A stretch of 46,214 nt of DNA, taken from assembly GCF_001936595.1 (NCBI RefSeq), contig NZ_MLBG01000023.1:1-46214 (forward strand), read 5' to 3'. This DNA comes from Desulfovibrio sp. DV (GTDB lineage: Bacteria > Desulfobacterota > Desulfovibrionia > Desulfovibrionales > Desulfovibrionaceae). The position numbers were made by a program, and so were the translations under genes. Shown here in pieces: positions 16,473 to 25,605 of the stretch; position 1 is the stretch's first letter, and every line of letters starts with the position of its first letter. Under the pieces are notes generated by a model. It was given only the letters and a program-made list of their open reading frames with translations. It had not been told where the DNA came from and did not search any database.

Positions 16473-18425
16473 CTAGGCCGGGCCGGCCACGCTCTTGAGG
16501 TTGGCTTCGAGCACCTCGGCCAGCTGTTCGATGGAGTGCGGCTTGGCCAGATAGTCGTTCATGCCCAGGCGTAAAAACCGCTCCCGGTCCTTTTCGCTGG
16601 CATAGGCCGTCAGGGCCACCACCGGGATGCGTTTGGACAGGCCCGGCACTTCGCCGTTGCGGATGTGATGGGTGCACTCGATGCCGTCCATGACCGGCAT
16701 CTGGATGTCCATGAGCACCGCGTCCACCTGCTCCCGGGAAAGCACGGCCAGCGCTTCCTGGCCGTTTATGGCCTCGAGCACGTTGTAGCCAAGACGCGCC
16801 AGGGTGCGCCCGGTGGTCAGGCGGTTGATGCGCTCATCCTCGACCAGCAGCACCGTATACTCTTCGGGCGAAAAAACCGGGTCCTCGCTGGTGTAGACCA
16901 CGGCCGCATCCCGGCATTCATAGTCGGGCATGGCAAAGGGCACCGTGAAATAAAACGTGCTGCCATGGCCAAGCGTGCTTCGAACCCAGATATGCCCGCC
17001 AAGCATCTCCACCAGATGTTTGGCAATGGACAGCCCGATCCCGGCCCCGCTCAGGCGTTTGGTCAGATAGTGCTCAGCCAGCTCGAAATCCTCGAAAATC
17101 TTCCCTTGCAATTCCTTGGCAATGCCGATGCCGGTGTCGCGGACCATGAAAAGCAGGGTGCAGTACTGGGGGGCGAAGGCGGCCCGGGCCGAGGCGATCC
17201 GCTTGGCCCGGACCTCGATGGCACCACAACTGGTGCATTTGAGGGCGTTGTCCACCAGATTGGACAGGATCTGGCGCAGGCGGAACACGTCCCCGACCAG
17301 ACGCTCCGGAATACGCGGGTCAAGGCGCGTGGAAAAGCTGATGCTTTTGACCTTGGCCCGCACGCCGTAGCTGCGGCCGAGCGAGGCCAGCAGATCGCGC
17401 ACGCTGCACGACGACAGCACCGGCTCAATGGCTGCGGCATCGATGTCGGCCAGCTCCAACACGTTGTTGACGATGGACAACAGCCGCTTGCCCGAGTCTT
17501 CGACGATCTGCCACAGCTCTTCCTGGTCATCGCCCTCGCCACCCGACATGGCCAGCTGGGTGGCCCCGATAATGCCGTTTAGGGGCGTTCGCAACTCATG
17601 GGTGATGTTGCCCAGGAACTGGGATTTGGCCTGGCTGGCGGAAAAGGCCAGTTCCTTTTCCCGGCGCAGCTGGTTTTCCGTTTCCTTAAGCGGCGTGATG
17701 TCGCGGGAATAGCTGGCAATGGAGGTGACCTGCCCGGCCTCGTCGGCAATGGGGCACAGGCTGACCTGATAGACATGATCCTCGTGGCGCTCTTCATACC
17801 AGACGATGGTGTTGTTGACGGCCGCCTCATGGAGGCGTTCCCGCCGCGTCTCGGCCAGCTCCGGAGTCATAGAGCTGTACAGGCTGGCTCCGACCAGACC
17901 GGCGACGGTCTGGCCCCGCCGCCGGGCGGCCTCTTCGTTGAGCACCAGGATGTAGCCGTCGATGTCGGATAAAATGATGGAGTCGTGGGTGGCGTCGAGC
18001 AGCGCCTTGAAGATGGCCTGGTTTTCCGCCAGCAGATGCTGGGACAACACCAGTCTGGTCACGTCTTCGCGGATGATGATGCCGCCCTGGACCACGCCGT
18101 TCTCGATGACCGGAATGCCCCGGATATTCTGGTAGGCCGACTGTCCGCCGCTGCACTCGTCGGTATACAGCGCTTCGAGGTGGATGGTCTCGCCGGCCAG
18201 GATGCGCTTTATTTCGGTATCAATGCCGGCGGAGAGGATGCCGGGCAGTTCCTGGAGCTTTCTGCCGACATAATAGTCCCGGTCGCGCTTGCCCCGGGCG
18301 AAATTGGCCAGATGCCAGTCGTTGACGAAGGTTATGACGCCCTCGGCGTCGATGCTCATGATCGACACCGGGGCCAATTGAATGATCTGCTCGCAGTTGG
18401 CCGCAAGCACGTCTTGGCCACACAT
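16473..18425 (-). CDS. Hybrid sensor histidine kinase (PAS-PAS-HisKA-HATPase-REC)
   Basis: This 650-residue cytoplasmic kinase has two PAS domains (about 10-120 and 128-255). The dimerisation/phosphoacceptor helix contains H276 in GNITHELRTPLNG. The ATPase domain shows VDNALKC, DTGIGI and GAGIGLSIAKHLV, and the C-terminal receiver (about 525-645) has D573 in VLMDIQMPVMDG. No membrane segment is seen, so it senses an internal signal, possibly redox or a ligand through PAS. No response regulator with an output domain is adjacent, so phosphotransfer would go through an unlinked HPt protein or stay internal. The ribosome site before ATG 18425 is weak. Confidence 0.92.
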   Translation of the reverse strand: MCGQDVLAANCEQIIQLAPVSIMSIDAEGVITFVNDWHLANFARGKRDRDYYVGRKLQELPGILSAGIDTEIKRILAGETIHLEALYTDECSGGQSAYQNIRGIPVIENGVVQGGIIIREDVTRLVLSQHLLAENQAIFKALLDATHDSIILSDIDGYILVLNEEAARRRGQTVAGLVGASLYSSMTPELAETRRERLHEAAVNNTIVWYEERHEDHVYQVSLCPIADEAGQVTSIASYSRDITPLKETENQLRREKELAFSASQAKSQFLGNITHELRTPLNGIIGATQLAMSGGEGDDQEELWQIVEDSGKRLLSIVNNVLELADIDAAAIEPVLSSCSVRDLLASLGRSYGVRAKVKSISFSTRLDPRIPERLVGDVFRLRQILSNLVDNALKCTSCGAIEVRAKRIASARAAFAPQYCTLLFMVRDTGIGIAKELQGKIFEDFELAEHYLTKRLSGAGIGLSIAKHLVEMLGGHIWVRSTLGHGSTFYFTVPFAMPDYECRDAAVVYTSEDPVFSPEEYTVLLVEDERINRLTTGRTLARLGYNVLEAINGQEALAVLSREQVDAVLMDIQMPVMDGIECTHHIRNGEVPGLSKRIPVVALTAYASEKDRERFLRLGMNDYLAKPHSIEQLAEVLEANLKSVAGPA

Positions 18426-18596
18426 AGACTGTCACATACCTACACCAGGGATTACGAGCAAGAGGCATTGCGCCCAGTCCGGCGCACCCCACCCCTCAAA
18501 AAACCTATCCGCCTGCAGATAAAGAAAAAAAATAGCCACATCGAGACGTTGACCGGCAGATTCGCCAGGGTCCGGCCCGCGCTGCCGGCCCGCCCC

Positions 18597-19418
18597 CTAC
18601 GGCCGATGCGCCGCTGTCCCGGCGCCGCCGGCCAGGGGCCGCTCGTTGCGTCCTTCAATATCGGCAAAAGCGCTGTGGTTGTGGATGGACTCAAAGCTCT
18701 CCACTTCCACCCGAAACCACGTCACCTTGGGGTGCTCCCGCAGCGACCGGGCCACCTGCCGGGCCACGTCCTCGACAAACGTGGGATTGGCAAAAGCCTG
18801 TTCGGTCACGAATTTTTCGTCCTCGCGCTTTAACAGCGCATAGACCGGCGACGACCCGGCCGCCTCGGCCATGTCGATCAATTCTTCGAGCCACACAAAG
18901 CCGGTGAAGCGGCAGCGGATGGACACGACCGCCCGCTGGCTGTGGGCCCCCTGGTCGGAAATGGCCAGGGAGCATGGGCACACCGTCATGACCGGCACAT
19001 CCACGCCAAGGGTCTGGCGGAATTTCTCGCCCTCAAACTCCCCGGACACATGGCAGCTGTAGTCCATAAGCGCGCAAGCGCCGGTGGCCGGCGAGGTCTT
19101 GGACAGGAAATAGGGAAAATGCAGGGCCAGATGGGCGTTTTGGGCCTCAAGCCGGTCGCGCACGTCAGAGAGCAGCGCCCGAAACGACACCAGGTCGAGT
19201 TCGCCGGTAAAGCCGGACAAGGCCTCGACAAACCGGCTCATGTGCGTGCCCTTGAACCGGGCCGGCAGATCGACGGACAACTCCACGTCGGCCACTGTGT
19301 GCTGCCGGCCGCGCACCCGGTCGCGGACGGTCAGCGGCAGGCGGAAATTCTTGATGCCGACCCGGTCCAGGTCGATGGGGACCTCGGGGGGTCCGCTCTG
19401 AACGTCTTGCATGGCCAT
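18597..19418 (-). CDS. folE2: GTP cyclohydrolase I, type IB
   Basis: The 273-residue enzyme converts GTP to 7,8-dihydroneopterin triphosphate, the first step of tetrahydrofolate (and queuosine precursor) synthesis. Diagnostic FolE2 sequence is seen in [21 protein letters not shown], which has the metal/active-site cysteine, and in the late [16 protein letters not shown]. FolE2 can work with metals other than zinc and often replaces FolE under zinc shortage. ATG 19418 has GGAGG 10 bases upstream. It is third in a minus-strand series after a methyltransferase and nikR, but 162 bases of GC-rich palindromic DNA separate it from nikR. Co-location with a metal regulator is noted, but no shared operator is visible. 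Confidence 0.95.
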   Translation of the reverse strand: MAMQDVQSGPPEVPIDLDRVGIKNFRLPLTVRDRVRGRQHTVADVELSVDLPARFKGTHMSRFVEALSGFTGELDLVSFRALLSDVRDRLEAQNAHLALHFPYFLSKTSPATGACALMDYSCHVSGEFEGEKFRQTLGVDVPVMTVCPCSLAISDQGAHSQRAVVSIRCRFTGFVWLEELIDMAEAAGSSPVYALLKREDEKFVTEQAFANPTFVEDVARQVARSLREHPKVTWFRVEVESFESIHNHSAFADIEGRNERPLAGGAGTAAHRP

Positions 19419-19580
19419 AAATACAATGCCTCCGACGACTGGCGGGGTCTGCCCGGCCGGCCGCCCCGACCGGGGGATGGTCTCCCCCGGGCCCCCGGAT
19501 GCGGCTTTGGGGGGGCGGGGACGCGGTTAGTACGCCGCAAGGAAATGCCTGTAAAGCGCCCTGTCCGGGACGACGCGGGC

Positions 19581-20000
19581 CTAGACGATCTCCTGGCCGG
19601 TGGTGGCCAGGGTGAGCTTGCCGTATTTGACCCCGCGCGTGGAAACGAGCTTTTGCGACAGGCGTTGCACGGCCTCGCCCGGTCCCTTGAGGACCAGGGC
19701 TTCCAGGCAATTGTGGTGGTCAAGGTGCACGTGCATCGAGGACAGGATGACGTCGTGCTGCTCATGCTGGGTTTCAATGAGCCGCTGGGCCAGGTCGGAG
19801 GTGTGGTGGTCGTAGACCAGGGTCAACACGCCGGCCACTTCCTTGTCGGACTGTTCCCATTCCTTTTGCACCAAAACGCCCCGGATAAGATCGCGGATGG
19901 CTTCGGAGCGGGTCTGGTAGCTTTTCTCGTCGCAAAGGGCGTCGAATTTTTCCAGCAATTCGGAATTGAGCGAAACGCCGAAGCGAATGGTCTGTCCCAT
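19581..20000 (-). CDS. nikR: Nickel-responsive transcriptional regulator NikR
   Basis: The 139-residue protein has the N-terminal ribbon-helix-helix DNA-binding domain ([18 protein letters not shown]...[10 protein letters not shown]) and a C-terminal ACT-like nickel-binding domain. The four high-affinity nickel ligands are present as H79, H90, H92 and C98 (HVHLDHHNC), matching H76, H87, H89 and C95 of E. coli NikR. It should repress nickel uptake genes, important for NiFe hydrogenases in these bacteria. ATG 20000 follows GGGAGGAAGACGC and lies 12 bases after the stop of the methyltransferase gene, so those two are co-transcribed. No nickel transporter gene is in the window, and I found no matching GTATGA-type operator. 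Confidence 0.95.
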   Translation of the reverse strand: MGQTIRFGVSLNSELLEKFDALCDEKSYQTRSEAIRDLIRGVLVQKEWEQSDKEVAGVLTLVYDHHTSDLAQRLIETQHEQHDVILSSMHVHLDHHNCLEALVLKGPGEAVQRLSQKLVSTRGVKYGKLTLATTGQEIV

Positions 20001-20012
20001 GCGTCTTCCTCC

Positions 20013-20708
20013 CTATGGTCTGATCTCGTAGAGGCTGATGGTGCTGCGGCACGAAGCCACCGACACGGATTCCTCGTGCAACCGGGTCACGGCAAACCCG
20101 TCGGCGGCCAGCCGGTCCCAGACCGGGCGCGACACTTCCCGCCAGGGCTCGGACAGGACAATGCTGCCGCCCGGGGCCAGCAGCGACCGGAAAAGCTGCG
20201 TCAGCGGTTCGTAAAACCGCGTTTCATATAAAATGTCGCTGCCCCAGATGCGCTCGAACACGCCCGGCCGGCAGGCCGGACGACGCCAGTCCATGACGGC
20301 AAAATCCGCTTCCAGGCCGTTTTCCCGGGCATTGGCCAGGCCGTGGGCCACGGCCGCGGGTTCGTAGTCCACCCCGAGCACCCGGGCGCCGGCCGCAGCC
20401 CCGGCCATGGTCGAAAGCCCCATGCCGCAGCCGAGATCGAGGCAATGCCGGCCGGCCACATCAAAGGCCCCGGACCCGAGCCAGGCGGCCAGGAGCACGC
20501 TTGCCGGCCACAACTCGGCCCAGTACGGCATGTGTTCGTCAGCCCCGAACGCATCCCGGCCCAGCCCGGCCCACAGCGATTCCATGTCGGCCTGGCGGCA
20601 CAGCGTGAATTCCCGGCCGGCCAGGGCCAGCCGCATCCGGCCGTCCTGCCACTGCGGAACAGCACGGTTTGGCGGGACAATTGGGGACGGGACATATTTC
20701 TGGCTCAC
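20013..20708 (-). CDS. Class I SAM-dependent methyltransferase (METTL21-like)
   Basis: The 231-residue protein has the methyltransferase fold: CLDLGCGMGLSTMAGAAAGARVLGVDYEP is motif I with the acidic residue that ends beta-2. AVMDWRRP follows, and WGSDILYETRFYEPL resembles the D-x-x-Y region of protein-lysine methyltransferases related to METTL21/METTL18. The upstream block ADEHMPYWAELWPASVLLA also fits that group. The likely start is GTG 20708 (GAGGAG 8 bases before); an ATG at 20741 would add 11 residues. The gene is directly followed by nikR. The target protein is unknown. Confidence 0.8.
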   Translation of the reverse strand: MSQKYVPSPIVPPNRAVPQWQDGRMRLALAGREFTLCRQADMESLWAGLGRDAFGADEHMPYWAELWPASVLLAAWLGSGAFDVAGRHCLDLGCGMGLSTMAGAAAGARVLGVDYEPAAVAHGLANARENGLEADFAVMDWRRPACRPGVFERIWGSDILYETRFYEPLTQLFRSLLAPGGSIVLSEPWREVSRPVWDRLAADGFAVTRLHEESVSVASCRSTISLYEIRP

Positions 20709-20936
20709 CCAAGGCTCCTCAAGGGACCAAAAGCGCATCATGGCGCACTATCCGTGCTACCGTGAAACCCTCAAATGCGCAACAGGGAGCACGGCCGACG
20801 ATTCTTCGGCCTGCTGTCGGAACAATTGACGGGCACTGCTTGCCCCAGGCCAGCCAAAGCGGTATTTGACGGCCAGCCCGTAACGACCCCAGGCGGGCTG
20901 CCACACCGACCGATCATCACGCCAGGGAGAAGCGCC

Positions 20937-21311
20937 ATGCAAAAGGATCTGCTCTATTCCAAAACCCACGAGTGGGTACGCGTCGAGGACGAAATTGCCA
21001 TGGTCGGCATTACCGACTTTGCCCAGGAACAGCTCGGCGACATCACCTATGTGGAGCTGCCGGCCGTTGGCGACACTGTGGAAGCCGGACGGGAGATGGG
21101 TTCCGTCGAATCCGTCAAGGCCGCCAGCGAACTCTACAGCCCGGTTTCCGGCGAAGTCATCGAAGTCAACGACGAACTGGAAGGCACGCCGGAGAAGGTC
21201 AATACCGACCCCTACGGCGAAGGCTGGCTCATCCGGGTGCGCCTGACCGACGAACCTGCCGGACTGCTGTCGCCCGAGGAGTACGAGGAACTGGCCAAGG
21301 CCGAGCATTAA
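20937..21311 (+). CDS. gcvH: Glycine cleavage system H protein
   Basis: The 124-residue lipoyl carrier shuttles the aminomethyl group between the P, T and L proteins. K61 in VESVKAAS is the lipoylated lysine, and [26 protein letters not shown] is the standard N-terminal block. ATG 20937 follows AGGGAGAAGCGCC. It heads the gcvH-gcvPA-gcvPB-lpd operon. The 228-base region upstream (20709-20936) shows no glycine riboswitch that I can recognise. Confidence 0.96.
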   Translation: MQKDLLYSKTHEWVRVEDEIAMVGITDFAQEQLGDITYVELPAVGDTVEAGREMGSVESVKAASELYSPVSGEVIEVNDELEGTPEKVNTDPYGEGWLIRVRLTDEPAGLLSPEEYEELAKAEH

Positions 21312-21324
21312 ACCGGAGCGTTCC

Positions 21325-22656
21325 ATGCCCTATATTCCCCATACCCCGGATGAGATCCGGGAAATGCTCGACGTCGTCGGCCTGCCCGACATCGACGCCC
21401 TTTTTGCCGAAATTCCGGCCTCGCTGCGGCCCCAGAGCTTCGATCTGCCCAAAGGGGCCACGGAAATGGCCGTACGCACGGCCATGGAGCGGCTGGCGGC
21501 CAAAAACCGTATCGACATGGTCAGTTTTCTGGGCGGCGGCTACTACGACCATTATGTGCCGGCCGCCTCGGACATGCTGCTTTCACGCGGCGAGTTCTAC
21601 ACCGCCTACACGCCCTATCAGCCGGAAGCCTCCCAGGGCACGCTGCAGGCCATCTTCGAGTACCAGACGGCCGTCACCCGGCTGCTCGATATGGAATGCT
21701 CCAACGCCGGGGTCTACGACGGTGGCACGGCCCTGTACGAAGCCCTGATGATGGCCGTGCGCCACACCCGGCGCAAAAAAGCCGTGGTCAGCGAGACGGT
21801 CAGCCCCATCTACCGCATTGTCCTGGCCACCTACACCAAAAACCTCCATCTCGATCTGGTGGTCGTGCCGCATAAAAACGGCCTGGACGACTTCGAGGCC
21901 CTTGCGGCGGCCATTGATGGCGAGACCGCGGCCATTGTGGTGCAAAATCCCAATTTCTTCGGCAACGTCCAGGACTTCACCGAACTTTTCACCACGGCCC
22001 GGGACAAGGGCGCGGTGTCGATCCTGTCCTGCTATCCGGTGCTCCAGACCGTACTGAAAACCCCCGGGGCCATGGGGGCGGACATCGCCACGGCCGAGGG
22101 CCAGAGCCTTGGCCTGCCCCTGTCTTTTGGCGGCCCGTATCTTGGCATCATGACCTGCAAAAAGACCATGATCCGCCAGATGCCCGGCCGCATCGCCGGA
22201 CGCACCAAAGACCAGCAGGGCCGCACCGGCTACGTGCTGACGCTGCAAGCCCGGGAGCAGCACATCCGCCGCCAGAAGGCCACCTCCAACATCTGCTCCA
22301 ACCAGGCCTTGTGCGCGCTTCGCGCCCTCATCAACGTCTGCCTGACCGGCAACGAGGGTCTGGCCCGGCAAGCCGCCCGGTCGATTGAAAATGCCAACTA
22401 CGCTGCCTGGAAACTGTGCTCCATTCCCGGCGTGTCGCTTCTAAACGAAGCGCCGTTTGGCAACGAGTTCGCGGCCGTCTTTCCGGTCAACGCCAAGCAG
22501 GTGGCCAGAACGCTCATGGACGGCGGCATCGTGCCGGGCTTTCCGCTGGGCCGCTACTTCCAGGGCCTGGAGAACGCGCTCCTTATCTGCTGCACCGAAA
22601 AGCACGACCGCGCCGACATCGACCGTCTGGCCCGGCGGCTGGAGAAAGCCTTATGA
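21325..22656 (+). CDS. gcvPA: Glycine dehydrogenase (decarboxylating) subunit 1
   Basis: The 443-residue N-terminal half of the split P protein works with GcvPB in PLP-dependent glycine decarboxylation. Family blocks seen are MPYIPHTPDEIREMLD, FLGGGYYDHYVPAAS, TAYTPYQPEASQGTLQ and GRTKDQQGRTGYVLTLQAREQHIRR. It lies 13 bases after gcvH, and its TGA overlaps a following ATG (ATGA at 22653-22656), which is the natural start of gcvPB. It contributes mainly structure and substrate channel; the PLP-lysine is in the partner subunit. Confidence 0.96.
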   Translation: MPYIPHTPDEIREMLDVVGLPDIDALFAEIPASLRPQSFDLPKGATEMAVRTAMERLAAKNRIDMVSFLGGGYYDHYVPAASDMLLSRGEFYTAYTPYQPEASQGTLQAIFEYQTAVTRLLDMECSNAGVYDGGTALYEALMMAVRHTRRKKAVVSETVSPIYRIVLATYTKNLHLDLVVVPHKNGLDDFEALAAAIDGETAAIVVQNPNFFGNVQDFTELFTTARDKGAVSILSCYPVLQTVLKTPGAMGADIATAEGQSLGLPLSFGGPYLGIMTCKKTMIRQMPGRIAGRTKDQQGRTGYVLTLQAREQHIRRQKATSNICSNQALCALRALINVCLTGNEGLARQAARSIENANYAAWKLCSIPGVSLLNEAPFGNEFAAVFPVNAKQVARTLMDGGIVPGFPLGRYFQGLENALLICCTEKHDRADIDRLARRLEKAL

Positions 22657-24103
22657 GCACTGATTTTTTCCGAAATCCGTGCCCGGCCGCGAAGGGGTGT
22701 GGCCCGACGCCCCCAAGACCGCGCCCATCGACTTTATTCCGCCCGGCCTGCTACGCCAGGGCGACCCCGGCCTGCCGTCACTGTCCGAGCTCGACGTTGT
22801 GCGCCATTTCACGGCCCTGTCGCGCAAAAACTACGGCATCGACTCCAACTTCTATCCGCTGGGGTCGTGCACCATGAAGTACAACCCCAAATTCACTGAG
22901 GAAGTGGCTGCCCTGGCCGGCTTCTCCAGGCTCCATCCGCTCACCCCGCAGCTGCCCGGCGGCGGCGACATGTCGGCCGGGTCCCTTGAAGTGATGTATG
23001 AGATGGAACGGTGCCTGAGCGAAATCACGGGCATGGCCGCCTTTACCCTGCACCCCATGGCCGGGGCCCACGGCGAACTGACCGGCGCGCTCATGATCGC
23101 CGCCTACCACGCCGACAAGGGCCATAAAAAGACCAAGATCATCTGCCCGGACTCGGCCCATGGCACCAACCCGGCCTCGGCCGCCATTGCCGGCTTCGAG
23201 GTGGTGACCATCGAGTCCAAGGACGGCATCATCGACCCCGCCGCCCTGGCCGCCGTCATCGACGACGAGACGGCCGGCGTCATGATGACCGTGCCCAACA
23301 CGCTTGGCCTGTTTGAACGCAACCTGCCCGAGATCGTGGCCCTTTGCCGCAAATTCGATGCGCTGCTCTACTACGACGGGGCCAACCTCAACGCCATTTT
23401 GGGCAAACTGCGGGTGGGCGACGCCGGCTTTGACGTCGTGCACATCAATCTGCACAAGACCTTTGCCACGCCCCACGGCGGCGGCGGGCCGGGCGCCGGT
23501 CCGGTTGGCGTGTCCGAGCGGCTCATTCCCTATCTGCCCATCTCCCGGGTCGAGAAAGACGATGCCGGCCGGTTTTCCTTAAGCTACGACCATCCCAAAT
23601 CCATCGGCTACGTGGCCCCGTTTTACGGCAACTTCGGGGTGGTGCTCAAAGCCTACGCCTACATCCTGCGCCTGGGGCGCGAGGGGCTGACGCGGGTGTC
23701 GGAATCGGCCGTGCTGTCGGCCAACTATCTGCGAAAGCGGCTGGCCGACGCCATCGAAGTGCCCTATGACCGGGTGTGCATGCACGAGTTCGTGGCTTCG
23801 GCCGCCAAACTCGCGGCCGAGAAAAACGTCCGGGCGCTGGACATCGCCAAGGCGCTCCTCGATCGCGGCTACCACGCCCCGACCATCTACTTCCCGCTGA
23901 TCGTCAAGGAAGCGCTCATGTTCGAGCCGACCGAAACCGAAAGCAAGGACACCCTCGACGTTTTCGTGGCCGATCTGCTGGACATCCTGGCCCTGGCCGA
24001 GACCGATCCCGAGGCCATTCGCGCCTGCCCCACCACCCTGCCGGTCGGCCGGTTGGACGAAACCTACGCCGCCCGGGCCATGGAGATCACCGATGACCTC
24101 TAA
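22653..24103 (+). CDS. gcvPB: Glycine dehydrogenase (decarboxylating) subunit 2, with a -1 frame break near its start
   Basis: The body (22679-24103, 474-475 codons) is a complete GcvPB: PLGSCTMKYNPKF, HPMAGAHGELTG, DSAHGTNPASA and the PLP-lysine region HINLHKTFATPHGGGGPG are intact. The natural start is ATG 22653, overlapping the gcvPA stop as ATGA, and it reads MSTDFFRNP. This is out of frame with the body, whose family-typical KSVPGR motif continues only if the ribosome shifts back one base, or if one base is missing from the TTTTTT or AAA run at 22664-22675. The shift site GAT TTT TTC contains T TTT TTC, a classical slippery heptamer. An alternative GTG start at 22679 has no ribosome site. 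Either a sequence error, a real lesion or frameshifting explains it. Confidence 0.9.
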
Positions 24104-25463
24104 TCCGGCCAGACGGCTGGTGGTGGTCGGAGCCGGCCCCGGCGGCTACGAGGCCGCGCTGACCGGCGCGGCGGCGGGCTTGGCCGTCACCCTGGTCGAG
24201 CGCGGCAAACTGGGCGGCACCTGCCTCAATTGGGGCTGCATTCCAACCAAGCATCTGCTGGCCACCACCCTGGCCGTGGAAGCCCTGGCCGCCCAGGCCA
24301 AACAGAAGCTGGCCAGCGGCACGGTGACCCCGGATCTGGCCGCCATCCAGGCCAAAAAGAAAAAGCTCATCGCCGCCACCCACTCGGCCATGGCCGCCAC
24401 GCTCAAAAAAGCCGGCATCCGGCTGGTCACGGCCAACCTGACCGGGGTCAAACCCGGACTGGCCCAGGTGGCCGGCGGCGGCGAAACCGAAGACCTGCCC
24501 TTTGACGCCCTGATCCTGGCCCTGGGCTCGCGGGCCGCCAGCTTCCCCGGGGTCAAACCCGACGGACAGGCCGTGCTCGGCGTTGCCCCGGTGCTCGATT
24601 TCACCGAAGCGCCCGAGAGCCTGGTCATTGTCGGGGCCGGGGCCATCGGCCTGGAGATTGCCGCCGTCTACCACCGCCTGGGGACCAAGGTGACCCTGGT
24701 CGACGCCGCCCCCCGCCTCGCCCCGGCCGAAGACCCGGATGTGGCCAAGGTCGTGGCCCAGGTCATGCGCCGCCAAGGCATCGACGCCCGCCCCGGAGTC
24801 AAGGTGGAAAGCCTTGTCACCGAGGACGGCCGGGCCAAACTCACCCTGGCCGGCGGCGAAACCATCCTCGCCGACAAGGCGCTCGTGGCCATCGGCCGCT
24901 TTGCCGCCACCGTCGTCCCCGGCCTTGCCGACTGCGGCGTGGCCTTTGCCGACCCCTCGCCCAACCGCTCCTGGATCAAGACCGGCGACACCCTGGAGGC
25001 CGCGCCCGGCATCTATGCCGTGGGCGACTGCAACGGCCGGGTGCTCCTGGCCCACGCCGCCGGAAGCCAGGGCGTCTATGCCGCCCGCCACGCCGCCGGC
25101 CTGGAATCCGGGCCGTACGCTCCGGGTCCCATTCCGGGCTGCTACTACGGCTCGCCGGAGATCATGCGCGTCGGGGCCATCGCCGCCCCGGGCGACACCA
25201 TTTCCGAGGCCGCCTTCGTGGCCAACCCCATTGCCCAGGCCCATGCCGACACGGCCGGATTTGCCCGGGTGCTCTGGAAAGACGGCAAAGTGGCCGGCAT
25301 CACTGCCGTCGGCCACGGCGCTTCGACCATGGGCACCCTGGCCACGGTCATCGTGTCCCAGGCCTGGACCCGCGAGCAGGCCGAACGCCTCATCTTCCCG
25401 CATCCCGGCCTGGATGAGACGCTTCGGGCCGCGCTTTTGGGTGAGAGAAAGGTGAAGGCGTAA
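24093..25463 (+). CDS. lpd: Dihydrolipoyl dehydrogenase (L protein)
   Basis: The 456-residue flavoprotein reoxidises the dihydrolipoyl arm of GcvH with NAD+. It has an FAD dinucleotide fold at the N-terminus (VVVGAGPGGYEAAL), the redox-active disulfide GGTCLNWGCIPTKH, an NAD fold (LVIVGAGAIGLEIAAVY), the second FAD motif GIYAVGDCNGRVLLAHAA, and the C-terminal HPGLDETLR with the catalytic His-Glu type end. Its ATG overlaps the end of gcvPB by 11 bases, showing translational coupling. Context assigns it to glycine cleavage rather than a 2-oxoacid dehydrogenase. Confidence 0.95.
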   Translation: MTSNPARRLVVVGAGPGGYEAALTGAAAGLAVTLVERGKLGGTCLNWGCIPTKHLLATTLAVEALAAQAKQKLASGTVTPDLAAIQAKKKKLIAATHSAMAATLKKAGIRLVTANLTGVKPGLAQVAGGGETEDLPFDALILALGSRAASFPGVKPDGQAVLGVAPVLDFTEAPESLVIVGAGAIGLEIAAVYHRLGTKVTLVDAAPRLAPAEDPDVAKVVAQVMRRQGIDARPGVKVESLVTEDGRAKLTLAGGETILADKALVAIGRFAATVVPGLADCGVAFADPSPNRSWIKTGDTLEAAPGIYAVGDCNGRVLLAHAAGSQGVYAARHAAGLESGPYAPGPIPGCYYGSPEIMRVGAIAAPGDTISEAAFVANPIAQAHADTAGFARVLWKDGKVAGITAVGHGASTMGTLATVIVSQAWTREQAERLIFPHPGLDETLRAALLGERKVKA

Positions 25464-25605
25464 GTCGAAGCGCAATCGGGGGAAGCGTCTTGGAAGAAGT
25501 TTCCCCCCGCGCCCCCCTTCAAGAACGTTTCCAGGGGTGGATGTCATGCCGGCCGCACTCGAAAAATCTTCGGCCACCGACCACTGCCAAACAGGAACCA
25601 GGACC

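Noticed and set aside
20709-20936. Glycine riboswitch before gcvH
   Set aside because: I looked for the paired conserved cores of the glycine aptamer and saw none.
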